DNA of 64,000 nucleotides. It comes from Amycolatopsis camponoti (lineage in GTDB: Bacteria; Actinomycetota; Actinomycetes; Mycobacteriales; Pseudonocardiaceae). A model generated the notes under the pieces. The model was not told where the DNA came from and did no database searches. It saw nothing but the letters and a program-made list of their open reading frames with translations. The stretch lies in assembly GCF_902497555.1 (NCBI RefSeq), contig NZ_CABVGP010000003.1, forward strand, positions 310,001-374,000, read 5' to 3'. Position 1 is the stretch's first letter, and every line of letters begins with the position of its first letter. The position numbers and the translations under genes were made by a program. This document shows, piece after piece, positions 1 to 8,798 of the stretch.

Positions 1-458
1 GTCTCCTTGGCGACGCCGTAGCGGACCGGGTTGAACCACTTGCCGGTCGCGGAGACGCTCCAGCCGTGCGTGAGGTGGCCGCCGTCCGGCAGCGCCATGC
101 CGAGCACGGTGTCGCCCGGCTGCGCGAAAGCCAGGTACACGGCCAGGTTCGCCGGAGAACCGGAGTACGGCTGGACGTTCGCGTGGTCGGCGCCGAACAC
201 GGCCTTCGCCCGTTCGATGGCCAGTTGCTCGACCTGGTCGATGAACTGCTGGCCCTCGTAGTAGCGCTTGCCCGCGTACCCCTCGGAGTATTTGTTGGTG
301 AGCACGGTGCCGGTCGCTTCGAGCACGGCCTGCGAGACGTAGTTCTCCGAGGCGATCAGGCGGATCTTGTCGTGCTGGCGCTTCGCCTCGTCCTCCACGA
401 GCCCGGCGATGGCGGGGTCGGCGGCGGCGAGTGCGTTCAGTTTCGGCTGGTGTGTCAT
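1..458 (-). CDS. glyA: Serine hydroxymethyltransferase, N-terminal part (runs off the window)
   Basis: Converts serine and tetrahydrofolate to glycine and methylene-tetrahydrofolate in the cytoplasm, using PLP. The visible 152 codons start [10 protein letters not shown] and contain the diagnostic SHMT stretches [23 protein letters not shown] and [15 protein letters not shown], followed by the [11 protein letters not shown] block. The gene is cut by the window edge, so the PLP lysine is not visible. The ATG at 458-456 has a CGGAG purine run about ten bases upstream. A ZTP riboswitch lies directly upstream, as expected for one-carbon genes. Confidence 0.97.
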   Translation of the reverse strand, partial: MTHQPKLNALAAADPAIAGLVEDEAKRQHDKIRLIASENYVSQAVLEATGTVLTNKYSEGYAGKRYYEGQQFIDQVEQLAIERAKAVFGADHANVQPYSGSPANLAVYLAFAQPGDTVLGMALPDGGHLTHGWSVSATGKWFNPVRYGVAKE

Positions 459-477
459 GGCGTACTCCGGCTCTGGA

Positions 478-566
478 GTGGCCTTCACCCAGGCGCGCGG
501 TGCCGGCCTCGTCGTCGCTTCCCGGTGGTGCTCCACCTCGATGGCGCCAGTCGCTGCTGCGCGTAA
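478..566 (-). promoter_or_regulatory. ZTP (pfl-type) riboswitch upstream of glyA
   Basis: Read on the minus strand, the 5' leader of glyA contains the conserved elements of the pfl/ZTP motif in order. ACTGGCG is followed by a GGTGG...CCACC hairpin, the GGGAAGCG segment, and after a linker the 3' element CGCGCGCCTGGGTGAA. These are the pseudoknot-forming and ligand-site segments of riboswitches that sense ZMP/ZTP when 10-formyl-THF is short. Regulation of a one-carbon enzyme such as glyA is a known association. Boundaries are approximate; no clear intrinsic terminator was seen, so control may act on translation. Confidence 0.85.
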
Positions 567-590
567 GAGCCTAGTCCGTGCCCACGCACC

Positions 591-1013
591 TCAGTCCACT
601 ACCGCGACGCCCATGGACCGGGCGGTGCCCGCGATCGTGCGCATCGCCCTCTCGACGTCGGACGTGTTCAGGTCCGGCAGCTTCCGTTCGGCGATCTCGC
701 GCAGCTGCTGCGTCGTGATCTTTCCCGCGACCTCGTGCCCGGGCCGCGAGGAACCCTTGTCCCCCAACGCTTTCTTGATGAGGAACGACGTCGGCGGCGT
801 CTTGAGCCGCAGCGCGAACGAGCGGTCTTCGAACACCGAGACGACCACCGGCACGATGTCGCCGCGCTGGGCGGCCGTCGACGCGTCGTAGGCCTTCTTG
901 ATCTCGACGAGGTTGACCCCGGTCTGCCCCAGCATCTTGCCGAGGTCGACGACCGGGGCGTTGCCCGCGGAAAGCTCGAGGGTGACCTGGTGGGTGAGTT
1001 TCTTCGGAGCCAT
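591..1013 (-). CDS. Divergent ribosomal protein uL11 (L11) paralogue
   Basis: A 140-residue protein of the usual L11 length that aligns end to end with L11. It has LGQTGVNLVEIKKAYDAST, then PVVVSVFEDRSFALRLKTPP, and near the C terminus REIAERK and IAGTARSMGVAV. In canonical actinobacterial L11 the N-terminal turn reads APPVGPALGQ, with the two prolines of the thiopeptide-contact region. Here it reads APVVDLGKMLGQ, so the glycine-proline pattern is lost. It also stands alone, not beside rplA or nusG. I infer an alternative L11, perhaps for stress or thiopeptide tolerance, rather than the housekeeping copy. It could equally be a decaying paralogue, though the reading frame is intact. Confidence 0.85.
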   Translation of the reverse strand: MAPKKLTHQVTLELSAGNAPVVDLGKMLGQTGVNLVEIKKAYDASTAAQRGDIVPVVVSVFEDRSFALRLKTPPTSFLIKKALGDKGSSRPGHEVAGKITTQQLREIAERKLPDLNTSDVERAMRTIAGTARSMGVAVVD

Positions 1014-1046
1014 GCCCTGAAGCTAGAGTCTCCAGCTACTGGAGGG

Positions 1047-1565
1047 TCAAACCGGCTTTGTGCCCGCCCGGTGCCGGCGCGCCAGCTCCTGGTAGATCGC
1101 CGCGTTGTGCTCGACCCACATGCGCGCCGAGTCGGTCAGCGGGACGAACTTCTTCGCCGGGCTGCCCATCGCGATGACCTCCGGCGGGACCTCCGTCGCC
1201 GGGGTGACCGTCGCGCCGGCCGCGACCAGCGCCCGCGCGCCGATCTTCGCCTTGTCGAGCACCGTCGAGCCGTTGCCGATCAGCGCCTGCTCCTCGATCG
1301 TGCAGTCGTGCACCAGGCACTGGTGGCCCACGGTGACGTTCTTGCCGACTTCGCAGACGCCGTCGTTGACGTGGATCACCGAGTTGTCCTGGATGTTGGC
1401 GCCCTCGCGGATGACGATCCGGCCGAAGTCGGCCCGGATCACCGCGCCGAACCAGATCGAGGCGTCCTTTTCGACGACGACGTCGCCGATGAGGGTGGCG
1501 GTGGGGGCGATCCAGGCGTCCGGGTGGACCTGCGGGCTGAGCCCTTCGAACGAGAACAGAGGCAT
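1047..1565 (-). CDS. Gamma-class carbonic anhydrase / YrdA-family hexapeptide protein
   Basis: A 172-residue left-handed beta-helix protein. Hexapeptide-repeat segments run from about residue 15 to 135. The metal ligands are recognisable as the histidine in NSVIHVND and the two histidines in VGHQCLVHDC. Proteins of this family form trimers with zinc or iron at the subunit interface; some hydrate CO2 and others have no shown activity. The start is the ATG giving MPLFSFEG. A longer in-frame extension upstream would run through the palindromic intergenic element and is not used. It lies in the same direction as the L11 paralogue and glyA, separated by a small CTCCAG/CTGGAG hairpin. Confidence 0.85.
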   Translation of the reverse strand: MPLFSFEGLSPQVHPDAWIAPTATLIGDVVVEKDASIWFGAVIRADFGRIVIREGANIQDNSVIHVNDGVCEVGKNVTVGHQCLVHDCTIEEQALIGNGSTVLDKAKIGARALVAAGATVTPATEVPPEVIAMGSPAKKFVPLTDSARMWVEHNAAIYQELARRHRAGTKPV

Positions 1566-1597
1566 GCCACAGACCCTAAACCGCCCCGCTGTGACAT

Positions 1598-1644
1598 CCG
1601 AGGCTTCGCCTCGGGCCGGGGGCTCCGCCACCCGGAACCCCCGG
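1598..1644. repeat. Double-hairpin intergenic palindromic element
   Basis: Two adjacent inverted repeats fill the gap between the carboxypeptidase stop and the carbonic anhydrase start. The first is CCGAGGC/GCCTCGG around TTC (1598-1614). The second is CCGGGGG/CCCCCGG (1616-1622 with 1638-1644) with a GC-rich loop. It may act as a terminator, and it resembles the GC-rich intergenic repeats scattered in some actinomycete genomes. Confidence 0.6.
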
Positions 1645-1659
1645 AAAGCACCATGGGGC

Positions 1660-2883
1660 TCAGCCCGTGATAGCCGCGTTGATCAGGATGTCGACGGCTT
1701 TGTCGTTGCGCGTGGTCTGCGGGACGATCTGGGTGTCACGCGGGTAGAAGCCCGGGCTGCTGCCCTTCGGGTACATCTCGAAGGTGAAGCTCCAGATCTT
1801 GTGCGTCGCCCACATCCAGTCGTTGACGCTGCCATCGGTGATGTAGAGGTCGCTGGACTGCTGCGGCGTGTAGCCGTTGGTCGCCGCCATCTGCCGGCCG
1901 AGCGTCTCGAACTTCGTGGCCTCGGCGGCGGTGAGCCCGGGCGCGGTCCGGTCGTAGGTGTAGCCGAACGGCCACAGCACCAGCTCGGAGTAGGTGTGGA
2001 AGTCGATGTGCGTCTTGATCTGCTGGACGCCGCCGACCACGCGGGAGTTCACCCAGTTCGAGACGGCCCGGGTCTCGGGCGCGGAGAACGCCGCCGTGCC
2101 GCGGTAGGTCTCGCTGGACGTCGAGCCCGACGAGCCGCCGCAGCAGCCCCACTTGTAGCCCCAGTTGCGGTTGGTGTCGGTGCCGGGGCCCTGGCGGTTC
2201 TTGCGCCAGCTGTGGAACGTGCCGCCGGAGATGTCGTACTCGGAGCCGTCCGGGTTGACGCTCGGAACCACCCAGATCTCCGTGCTGTCGACGAGCCGCT
2301 TGATCGCCGGATCGGTGGCGTACCCGCTGGTCAGCCGCTGCACGATGCGCAGGCACATCTCGGTGGTGAGGTGCTCGCGCGCGTGCTGGTTGCAGGTGAA
2401 CAGCACTTCGGGCTCGTTCTCGTCGGTCGCGGCGTTGTCGGAGATCTTGATCAGCGAAAGCGCGCGGCCTTCGTACGAGGTGCCGGCGCTGCCGAGTTTC
2501 GTCAGCGACGGGTAGTTCGCGACGGCTTTCTGCAGCTCGGTCTGGGTTTCGGCGTAGGTGTGGTAGCCGGTGTAGCCGGCCGGGAAGTCCTCGACGGTCG
2601 CGGTGCCCCGCGGCCGGTTGACCGCACCGAGCGCCCGGACGCCGAAGCCGAGCGCGCGCAGCTGGGCGGCTTCGCCCGGGTTGGCGATGACCGTCGTCGT
2701 GCCGTTCGTGCTGTCGAGGATGTCGGCGCCGGTCCGGGCGACCTCGGTGCGCAGCTGGGCCGTGCCGGTGCCGGTCACCTCGTACACCTGCGGGCCGGCG
2801 TCGGGCTGGGCGACGGCCACGCCGCCGGTGGTGAGCATCAAGAGGGCGGCCGCGGCCGCCGCCAGGCACGTTCGTGGGCGCAT
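1660..2883 (-). CDS. Secreted zinc carboxypeptidase, peptidase family M14
   Basis: A 407-residue exported metallopeptidase. The N terminus has an Arg-containing start, a run of Ala/Leu and a likely signal-peptidase site after GGVAVAQ. The catalytic domain shows the M14 zinc motif HAREHL (about residue 166), the substrate-binding stretches SVNPDGSEYD and DTNRNWGYKW, the third zinc ligand in DFHTYSELVLWPFG, and the catalytic glutamate in SFTFEMYP. It should trim C-terminal residues from extracellular peptides. AGGAG precedes the ATG by five bases; a GTG one codon earlier is too close to it. A TetR gene lies just upstream in the same orientation, with a perfect palindrome in the gap. Confidence 0.93.
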   Translation of the reverse strand: MRPRTCLAAAAAALLMLTTGGVAVAQPDAGPQVYEVTGTGTAQLRTEVARTGADILDSTNGTTTVIANPGEAAQLRALGFGVRALGAVNRPRGTATVEDFPAGYTGYHTYAETQTELQKAVANYPSLTKLGSAGTSYEGRALSLIKISDNAATDENEPEVLFTCNQHAREHLTTEMCLRIVQRLTSGYATDPAIKRLVDSTEIWVVPSVNPDGSEYDISGGTFHSWRKNRQGPGTDTNRNWGYKWGCCGGSSGSTSSETYRGTAAFSAPETRAVSNWVNSRVVGGVQQIKTHIDFHTYSELVLWPFGYTYDRTAPGLTAAEATKFETLGRQMAATNGYTPQQSSDLYITDGSVNDWMWATHKIWSFTFEMYPKGSSPGFYPRDTQIVPQTTRNDKAVDILINAAITG

Positions 2884-2940
2884 CACGTCTCCTGCTCTCG
2901 GGGGTTCCCCGAGCGTGGCCGGAGCCGGACGTAGTGCGCA

Positions 2941-2958
2941 ATCCGTACGTCTACGGAT
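2941..2958. promoter_or_regulatory. Probable TetR operator in front of the carboxypeptidase gene
   Basis: ATCCGTA and TACGGAT form a perfect 7+7 inverted repeat around CGTC. It sits in the 88-bp gap between the TetR gene and the M14 carboxypeptidase gene, the typical size and place for a TetR-family operator. No second copy was seen upstream of the TetR start. Confidence 0.55.
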
Positions 2959-2971
2959 CTAAAGGGCGTTT

Positions 2972-3559
2972 CTAGCCGTAGTTGGCGAAGCAGAGCGCCT
3001 CGATGTCGGCACGCAGGGTGGCGAACGGCCGCGGGCGCACCCGCTGCTGGACGACGGTGCCCAGCAGGTACGACAGCAGCGCGCGGGCCCGCGCCCGCGG
3101 GTCGTCGACGTCCAGCGGGGCGAGCAGCTCGGCCAGCAGCTCGGTGAGCGAGGTGAGCATGGCGTCGATGGCCTGAGGGTGCTGCGCGCGGCCGGCCGCG
3201 ATCCAGTACTCGAACCAGAGGAACGCCGCGTTGGGGTTGGCGGCGAAGACGCTCAGGTACTCCTCGAGGACGGCGAAGAGGCGCTCGCGGGGCTCGTCGT
3301 GCTTCGCGGCGACCTCGCGCAGCCCCGCGGCGAAGGCGGTGATGTGCGCGGCCATGGCGCGGTCGATGAGGACGTCGATGTCGGCGAAGTAGTAGTGGAT
3401 CGCGCTCTTGGTGAGCGGTCCGGCGTCGGCGATGGCCCGCACGGTGCACCCGGCGAGGCCGTCGCGGGCGAGGACGATCCGCGCGGCTTCGACGATCTGT
3501 TCCTGCTTGGCCAGCTGGTTGGGAGAGAGCCGCTCGCTGCGACCGGGGACTGCGCTCAC
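2972..3559 (-). CDS. TetR/AcrR-family transcriptional regulator
   Basis: A 195-residue one-component regulator. Residues 16-62 form the TetR helix-turn-helix (QIVEAARIVLARDGLAGCTV, then KSAIHYYFADIDVLIDRAM). The remainder is a helical ligand-binding domain with no recognised ligand. The start is GTG; a GAG run about nine bases upstream is the only Shine-Dalgarno-like sequence. It is co-directional with the carboxypeptidase gene, and the intervening palindrome makes that gene its likely target, perhaps by readthrough or from an internal promoter. Confidence 0.9.
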   Translation of the reverse strand: MSAVPGRSERLSPNQLAKQEQIVEAARIVLARDGLAGCTVRAIADAGPLTKSAIHYYFADIDVLIDRAMAAHITAFAAGLREVAAKHDEPRERLFAVLEEYLSVFAANPNAAFLWFEYWIAAGRAQHPQAIDAMLTSLTELLAELLAPLDVDDPRARARALLSYLLGTVVQQRVRPRPFATLRADIEALCFANYG

Positions 3560-3682
3560 GGTGATTCTCGTTACCTTCTTCCTGGACGGCAGCCCCGAAT
3601 CCTAGGGCAGACGTCCCGCGGATGACCTTCGGGTGAAAAACCGGATTGGCCACCCCGGTCCGCGCAGCGGACAATGCCCGGC

Positions 3683-4138
3683 ATGGTGATCTCAGGGGAC
3701 AAGGGGCTCAGCTCGGCCGCGCGCAGCCAGCTGGAGAAGGAAATCGCGAACTTGCGCGCGCAACGAGCCGCGCTCGCGCCGCAACCCGGCGAGCAGGAGC
3801 GCACGGGGGACGCGGCGGACCAGGCGGACGTGATCGACCGCGCGGAGTCCGCAGCGCGGCTGGACCGCCAGATCGCGGACCTGGCCGCCAAGATGGAGCA
3901 CGGCGGCTACGGCAACGCCCAGCTCCCCGACGGCACAACGGTGACCCTCCGCTTCTCGGACGGCGACGAAGAGACGTTCCAGGTGGTGACAGTCCCGGGA
4001 GAAGACGCGGACGCGATCACGTCCGACAGCCCCCTGGGCCTGGCCCTGGTAGGCCGCAAGGCGGGCGACGAGATCACCTACCGAACCCCCCGCGGCGACG
4101 CCAAGGCAACGGTGCTGAAGGTAACCCCACCGAAGTAG
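3683..4138 (+). CDS. GreA/GreB-family transcription elongation factor-like protein
   Basis: About 151 residues. The N-terminal half (residues 8-75) is a coiled coil with an acidic patch (GDAADQADVIDRAES) where Gre factors carry their catalytic acids. The C-terminal half is the FKBP-like Gre domain (DGDEETFQVV, ITSDSPLGLALVGRKAGDEITY). Such factors enter the RNA polymerase secondary channel and stimulate transcript cleavage. The protein differs from housekeeping GreA and is probably a paralogue. An in-frame ATG nine bases upstream (3674) overlaps a GACAAT that could be the -10, with TTGGCC 18 bp before it, so I prefer the second ATG as a leaderless start. The stop is followed by a strong hairpin. 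Confidence 0.82.
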   Translation: MVISGDKGLSSAARSQLEKEIANLRAQRAALAPQPGEQERTGDAADQADVIDRAESAARLDRQIADLAAKMEHGGYGNAQLPDGTTVTLRFSDGDEETFQVVTVPGEDADAITSDSPLGLALVGRKAGDEITYRTPRGDAKATVLKVTPPK

Positions 4139-4154
4139 GACCCCACTTCACCTG

Positions 4155-4194
4155 CACGGGCTACCGCCGTCCGCCCGGACGGCGGTAGCCCGTG
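4155..4194 (+). terminator. Strong hairpin terminator after the Gre-like gene
   Basis: A 19-bp perfect inverted repeat (CACGGGCTACCGCCGTCCG and its complement) with a two-base loop follows the Gre-like stop. It ends two bases before an ATG at 4197. That ATG is therefore a poor start for the next gene. Confidence 0.85.
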
Positions 4195-4241
4195 TCATGA
4201 CCAGCCGTCATCATCCGGCGACGACGTCATGGAGGGGGCTC

Positions 4242-7200
4242 GTGGCTTTGACCGACGCACTGGACACCCTGGTCGAACGCATCGCCCGCCACCGTCGCCG
4301 CGGCGAGCTCCGGGACGGCGAAGAACTCGCTCACCAGGCCCTCGACGCCCACCCCGCCACAACCGATGCGATGCTCGCGCTGGGCCGGATCCTGTTCGAG
4401 GGCTACCGGTACCGCGAGGCCGACGAGCAGTTCCTCCGTGCGGGTGATTTCGCACCCGACGACCCCCGCCCGGCCGCGTGGCGAATCGCGCTGCTCGCGT
4501 CCCGGTGGCAGTACTCCGAAGCCTGCGCGGTGGCGTCGGCGGCGCTGGCGCGGCACCCCACCGATCCGCAGATCCGGATCGCGCTGGGCCGGCTGCACCT
4601 CGACCGGGGCCAGGTTCGCGAGGGGCTCGCCGTCCTTCACGAGGCGATCACCGTCGCACCCGATGACCGGCACGCGCTCGGCTGGTACCTCAACGGTCTG
4701 GCCACCGACCGCCAGTTCGCCGCGGTGGCCGAGCGAGCCGGGAAGTTCGACGATCTGCACGGCCACCTGGCAGGCGCGCAGTACCAGCTCGGCTGCGCCC
4801 TTTTGTCATCGGCTCCGGCGAAGGCCCTGTCGTGCTTCACCAGAGCCGTCGAGCTCGATCCCGGCGACCCCAGGCACCACGAATGGCGAGTGACCGCGTT
4901 GCGGCGCCTCAATCGCTACGAGGAGGCCCAGACCCGGGTCGCCGAAGCGATCGAGGAGTTCCCCGCGTTCCCGAAGCTGCGAGTCGAGAAAGCCATGCTG
5001 GCGAGCGACCTCAAGCGGTACGACGACGCGCTGACGGCGATCGGGGAAGCGCTGGAAATCCTTCCACGGCACCGGTGGGCCCTGCGCCGGAAAGTGGACG
5101 TCCTGGCCGACGCCCATCGCTACGACGAAGCCGAGGAGGCGACCCGGCAGGCATTCGAACATTGGCCGGGCGACCCGGAGATCCACGTCTCCCTGGCCTG
5201 GGCCCGTCACGCCCGGATGCGCTACGACGACGCGCTGGCCGCCGCCGACCAGGCACTGGCGATCGAGCCGCACGACATCTGGGCCCACTCCGTGCGGATC
5301 ACCATCCTGCGTGACGCCGGCCGATTCGACAAAGCCGAGGAAGCCGTGGCAGAGGCTCTGGCCGTGCACCCGGACGAGCCGCAGATCCTGACCGCCCACG
5401 CATGGCTGCGCCGCGAACAGGACGACCTGCCGGGTGCGCTGGCGATGACCGACAAGGCGGTGCGCGGGGAGCTGCCGGATTCCTGGGCCCTTCGCAGCCG
5501 AGTCTCGCTCCTGCAGAGCGCCAGAAGGTACGAGGACGCCGAGAAGGCCGCCCTCGAAGCGCTAGCGCTGCGACCGCACGACCTGGGCCTGCACCGAGAG
5601 TACGTCTGGTTGCTCTGCCGGCGGGATCGCGAGGACGAAGCCGTAGCCGCGGCGCAGAACACCGCGCGGGCGAACCCCATGTCCGTCAACGCCCAGCGAA
5701 CCCTGGTCGAAATGCTCAGGCTCGCGCGCCGATACCCCGAAGCCGAGGCCGCCGTCGCCGAAGCGCTGGAGCGGCATCCGGCCAGTGTCGAGCTGCACCT
5801 CGAGAAGGCCTGGCTCGCAAGCAGCCAAGACGACGAAGAAGCGGCGATCTTCGCGACGGAGCGAGCGCTGCTGATCGACCCCGCGTCTCCCGATGCGCTC
5901 GAGGCGCGCGCTTCTTTCCTCAACTACGCCAACCGATTCGCCGAAGCGGAGGAAGCCGCGAACGCGGCGCTGCGCCGGGACGCAGGCACGGCCGCCATAT
6001 ACCTGCAGCTGGGCAATGCCCTTTTCTACCAAGGCAGGACGGCGGACGGAGTCGAGGCCATCCGCGCCGGCCTCAGCCGCTTCCAAGGCGACCTCGCCCT
6101 CCTTCGCGACCTCGTCAGCCTGCTTCGGCAAACTCACCGATACGACGAATCCTTCGCAGCCGCTGAAGCCGCGCTGGTGAAATACCCGGACGACGCCTAC
6201 CTGCTCACGGAATTGGCCTGGAACTTCAGCGAGCGAAACAAAGCAAAAGAAGCGTTGGCGACCATCGAGCGGGCGCTGGACGCGACGCCATCGTCCACGT
6301 GGGCGCTCCGCAGCCGCGTCCGCTTTCTGTCGGACCTGAAGAAGTACGACGAAGCGACGGAGGCGCTGGAGGCCGCCCAGGCTCAACTGCCGGACCTTCC
6401 CGATCTTGTGACCGAACAAGGCTGGTTGCTGCACCAGCAACGGCGCTACGAAGAAGCCGACGAGGCCGGCAGACGAGCTGTGCGCATCGCACCGCTCAAC
6501 GAGTGGGCACTGCGCAGCCTGGTCACCTTCGTCTCATCCGCACGCTCACTGGCGGAGGCCGAGGCGGAGGCCAGGCGCGCGATCGCGCTGATGCCACACA
6601 GTCCCGGCCTGCGAACCGATCTCGCCTGGCTCGTCAGCCGACAGAACCGCGAGGAGGAAGCGGTCGGACTCATCGACGAAGTGCTGGCCGCACACCCCCA
6701 CAATGTTTCGGCGTTGTCGGCGCGCATCAGCTTCCTCGGCTTCGCACGGCGATTCGAGGAACAGCAGGAGGCTCTTGCCCACGCGTTGAAGCTGCACCCC
6801 GACGACGTCGACATCCTGCTCGCCACCGCGTCAGTGCACAGCGACTACGACCGCCATGAGCAGGCGATCGCTCTGGTGGACCATGCGATCGAGCTCAGCC
6901 CGGGCGACCTGCGCCCACTTCGCCACCGGGTCGGCACGCTCATCGCCGCGAGGCGGCTCGGCGACGCCGAGCACGCTTGTGAGCTGCTGCCGGACGAGGA
7001 CGATGGAGAAGTCCTGTTGCTCCGCGCACGAATCGCACGACTGCGCGACAAGCACCAAACGGCCGTCGACCTTCTTGCTCGCGCCGGCGAAGCGGATCCG
7101 TCACACCTTGGCGTGCGGGCGCAGCAGGTCAACGCACTGCTTCCGCTGCAGCGCCTGGCTGAGGCCGAAGCGATCGCGCGTCAGGCGATGGACGAGTACC

Positions 7201-8798
7201 CCGGAGAGGCGACGGCCGCGCTCGCGCTCAGCCGCGTGCTCGAGCACCGCCGGGACATCGCTGGTGCGCTGACTTGTCTCGAGCCGGCCTTGTCCCGCGA
7301 TCCTGATGCCGTCTCGCTGTGGCTCGCCCGTTCCCGGCTGCTGCGCTCGGCGCGGCGGTTCCCGGAGGCCGAACGCGAGGTCGACCGGCTCGTGCGGGAG
7401 CTCCCCCACGACTGGGACCTCCGCCTCGAGCTCGGCTGGATCCAGCACGACTGCCGCCGCCTGGACGAAGCGAACCGTACGTTCACCGCACTGCTGGCCA
7501 CGGCGGCGGACAACGGCGAACGGGCCACGGCGTTGCACGGCCGCGGCTGGACGGAATTTGCGGGTGAGAACTTCGCTGCCGCGGAAAAGGACTTCCAGTC
7601 CGCGCTGGCGCACCGTCCGAACGAATTCGACGACCAACTGGGCTTGGCCTGGTCCCTGGCCAGGCAGGCGGACGCGGCGAAACAACGGCAGGCCCTGGAA
7701 GTGGCCGCCGACCTCGATCGGCGGCTGTCCGACCCGTCGGTGCACGTGTGCCTGGGCGTGCTGGCCTTCAAGGCCGGCCAACCCGCCGCCGCCGAGCACC
7801 ACTTCCGCCGCGCGCTCGAAATCAGCCCGAACCACGGCAGCCACACCGACCTCGGCGCCCTGTACGCACATCTGGGCCGCTCCGAAGAAGCGGAAAGCGA
7901 GCTCAGGGCGGCGATCGACCAGGACTGGCACGACGCGGTGGCGCACGTCGAACTGGGCTCCCTCCTGCTCGACCTGGGTGGCGACCGGCTGGCCGAGGCG
8001 GAGCGGGAATTCCGCCAGGCGCTGGCCGCCGATCGCGCGTCCACCGAGGCGGCGATCGGCCTGGCGCAGACGCTGACGAAGGCGGGCGAAGAGCCCGAAG
8101 CCGAGGCCACGCTGCGCAACGCGTTGAAGCATCAGGCCGGGCGGAGGAAGTGGCAGACCCACCTCGCCCTCGCCCGCCTGCTCGTCCAGCGCGGTGACAA
8201 GCAGCAGAGCTCGGACCTGCACGCGGAGGCGTACGCCGAGGCACAGATGGCGATCGGGCTGGCACCGGACCACGAACCGGAGCCGCATTTCGTGGCGGGA
8301 GTCGCGCACCACCGGATGGGCTCGCTCTCAGCCGACGCACGCGGCCGCTTCGGCTACCGCCAGCGCGCGATGAACCACTTGCGCGAGTGCTTGGAGCGCA
8401 CGCCGGGCCACGCGGACGCCCAGCGCAACAAGCTCTTGCTCGAGCGTGAGATGCGCGCGACGGCTCCCGCGATCTGGGGCGGATACGCGGTGGCCACGAT
8501 CTCGGTGGTACTGCTGGGCGTGGAGTGGGTGACGTTCTACCTGACCGACAAGGTCACGGTTCTCCTGCTCACGACGACGACGCCGGTGCTGGTCGGGTTG
8601 TTCACGATCGCCGTGCTCCTGCCTGCCCTGATCAAGCTCAAGCTGCCCGGCTTCGAAGCGGACCTGCAAGCCGGAACGGCATCGATCACCCCAGGTCCGA
8701 CAGGTCAAGTGCCGTTCAGTTCGCGTTTCAGCATCACGACCGGTCCGACAGGACAACTCCCCCGGCACGGCGCAAGCAGCCCCACCCGCCCCGACTGA
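4242..8798 (+). CDS. Giant tetratricopeptide-repeat protein with C-terminal membrane anchor
   Basis: About 1518 residues. Nearly the whole length to about residue 1390 is a chain of 34-residue TPR units, with recurring patterns such as A.RY.EAE.A...AL...P. Near residues 1410-1465 two hydrophobic segments (VATISVVLLGVEWVTFYL and LVGLFTIAVLLPALI) should anchor it in the membrane. The last 60 residues contain a short internal duplication (SITPGPTGQVP and SITTGPTGQLP). No enzymatic domain is visible, so a scaffold role is likely. The GTG start has GGAGGGGG five bases upstream; an ATG 15 codons earlier abuts the terminator hairpin and lacks a ribosome site. A terminator hairpin follows. Confidence 0.85.
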   Translation: MALTDALDTLVERIARHRRRGELRDGEELAHQALDAHPATTDAMLALGRILFEGYRYREADEQFLRAGDFAPDDPRPAAWRIALLASRWQYSEACAVASAALARHPTDPQIRIALGRLHLDRGQVREGLAVLHEAITVAPDDRHALGWYLNGLATDRQFAAVAERAGKFDDLHGHLAGAQYQLGCALLSSAPAKALSCFTRAVELDPGDPRHHEWRVTALRRLNRYEEAQTRVAEAIEEFPAFPKLRVEKAMLASDLKRYDDALTAIGEALEILPRHRWALRRKVDVLADAHRYDEAEEATRQAFEHWPGDPEIHVSLAWARHARMRYDDALAAADQALAIEPHDIWAHSVRITILRDAGRFDKAEEAVAEALAVHPDEPQILTAHAWLRREQDDLPGALAMTDKAVRGELPDSWALRSRVSLLQSARRYEDAEKAALEALALRPHDLGLHREYVWLLCRRDREDEAVAAAQNTARANPMSVNAQRTLVEMLRLARRYPEAEAAVAEALERHPASVELHLEKAWLASSQDDEEAAIFATERALLIDPASPDALEARASFLNYANRFAEAEEAANAALRRDAGTAAIYLQLGNALFYQGRTADGVEAIRAGLSRFQGDLALLRDLVSLLRQTHRYDESFAAAEAALVKYPDDAYLLTELAWNFSERNKAKEALATIERALDATPSSTWALRSRVRFLSDLKKYDEATEALEAAQAQLPDLPDLVTEQGWLLHQQRRYEEADEAGRRAVRIAPLNEWALRSLVTFVSSARSLAEAEAEARRAIALMPHSPGLRTDLAWLVSRQNREEEAVGLIDEVLAAHPHNVSALSARISFLGFARRFEEQQEALAHALKLHPDDVDILLATASVHSDYDRHEQAIALVDHAIELSPGDLRPLRHRVGTLIAARRLGDAEHACELLPDEDDGEVLLLRARIARLRDKHQTAVDLLARAGEADPSHLGVRAQQVNALLPLQRLAEAEAIARQAMDEYPGEATAALALSRVLEHRRDIAGALTCLEPALSRDPDAVSLWLARSRLLRSARRFPEAEREVDRLVRELPHDWDLRLELGWIQHDCRRLDEANRTFTALLATAADNGERATALHGRGWTEFAGENFAAAEKDFQSALAHRPNEFDDQLGLAWSLARQADAAKQRQALEVAADLDRRLSDPSVHVCLGVLAFKAGQPAAAEHHFRRALEISPNHGSHTDLGALYAHLGRSEEAESELRAAIDQDWHDAVAHVELGSLLLDLGGDRLAEAEREFRQALAADRASTEAAIGLAQTLTKAGEEPEAEATLRNALKHQAGRRKWQTHLALARLLVQRGDKQQSSDLHAEAYAEAQMAIGLAPDHEPEPHFVAGVAHHRMGSLSADARGRFGYRQRAMNHLRECLERTPGHADAQRNKLLLEREMRATAPAIWGGYAVATISVVLLGVEWVTFYLTDKVTVLLLTTTTPVLVGLFTIAVLLPALIKLKLPGFEADLQAGTASITPGPTGQVPFSSRFSITTGPTGQLPRHGASSPTRPD

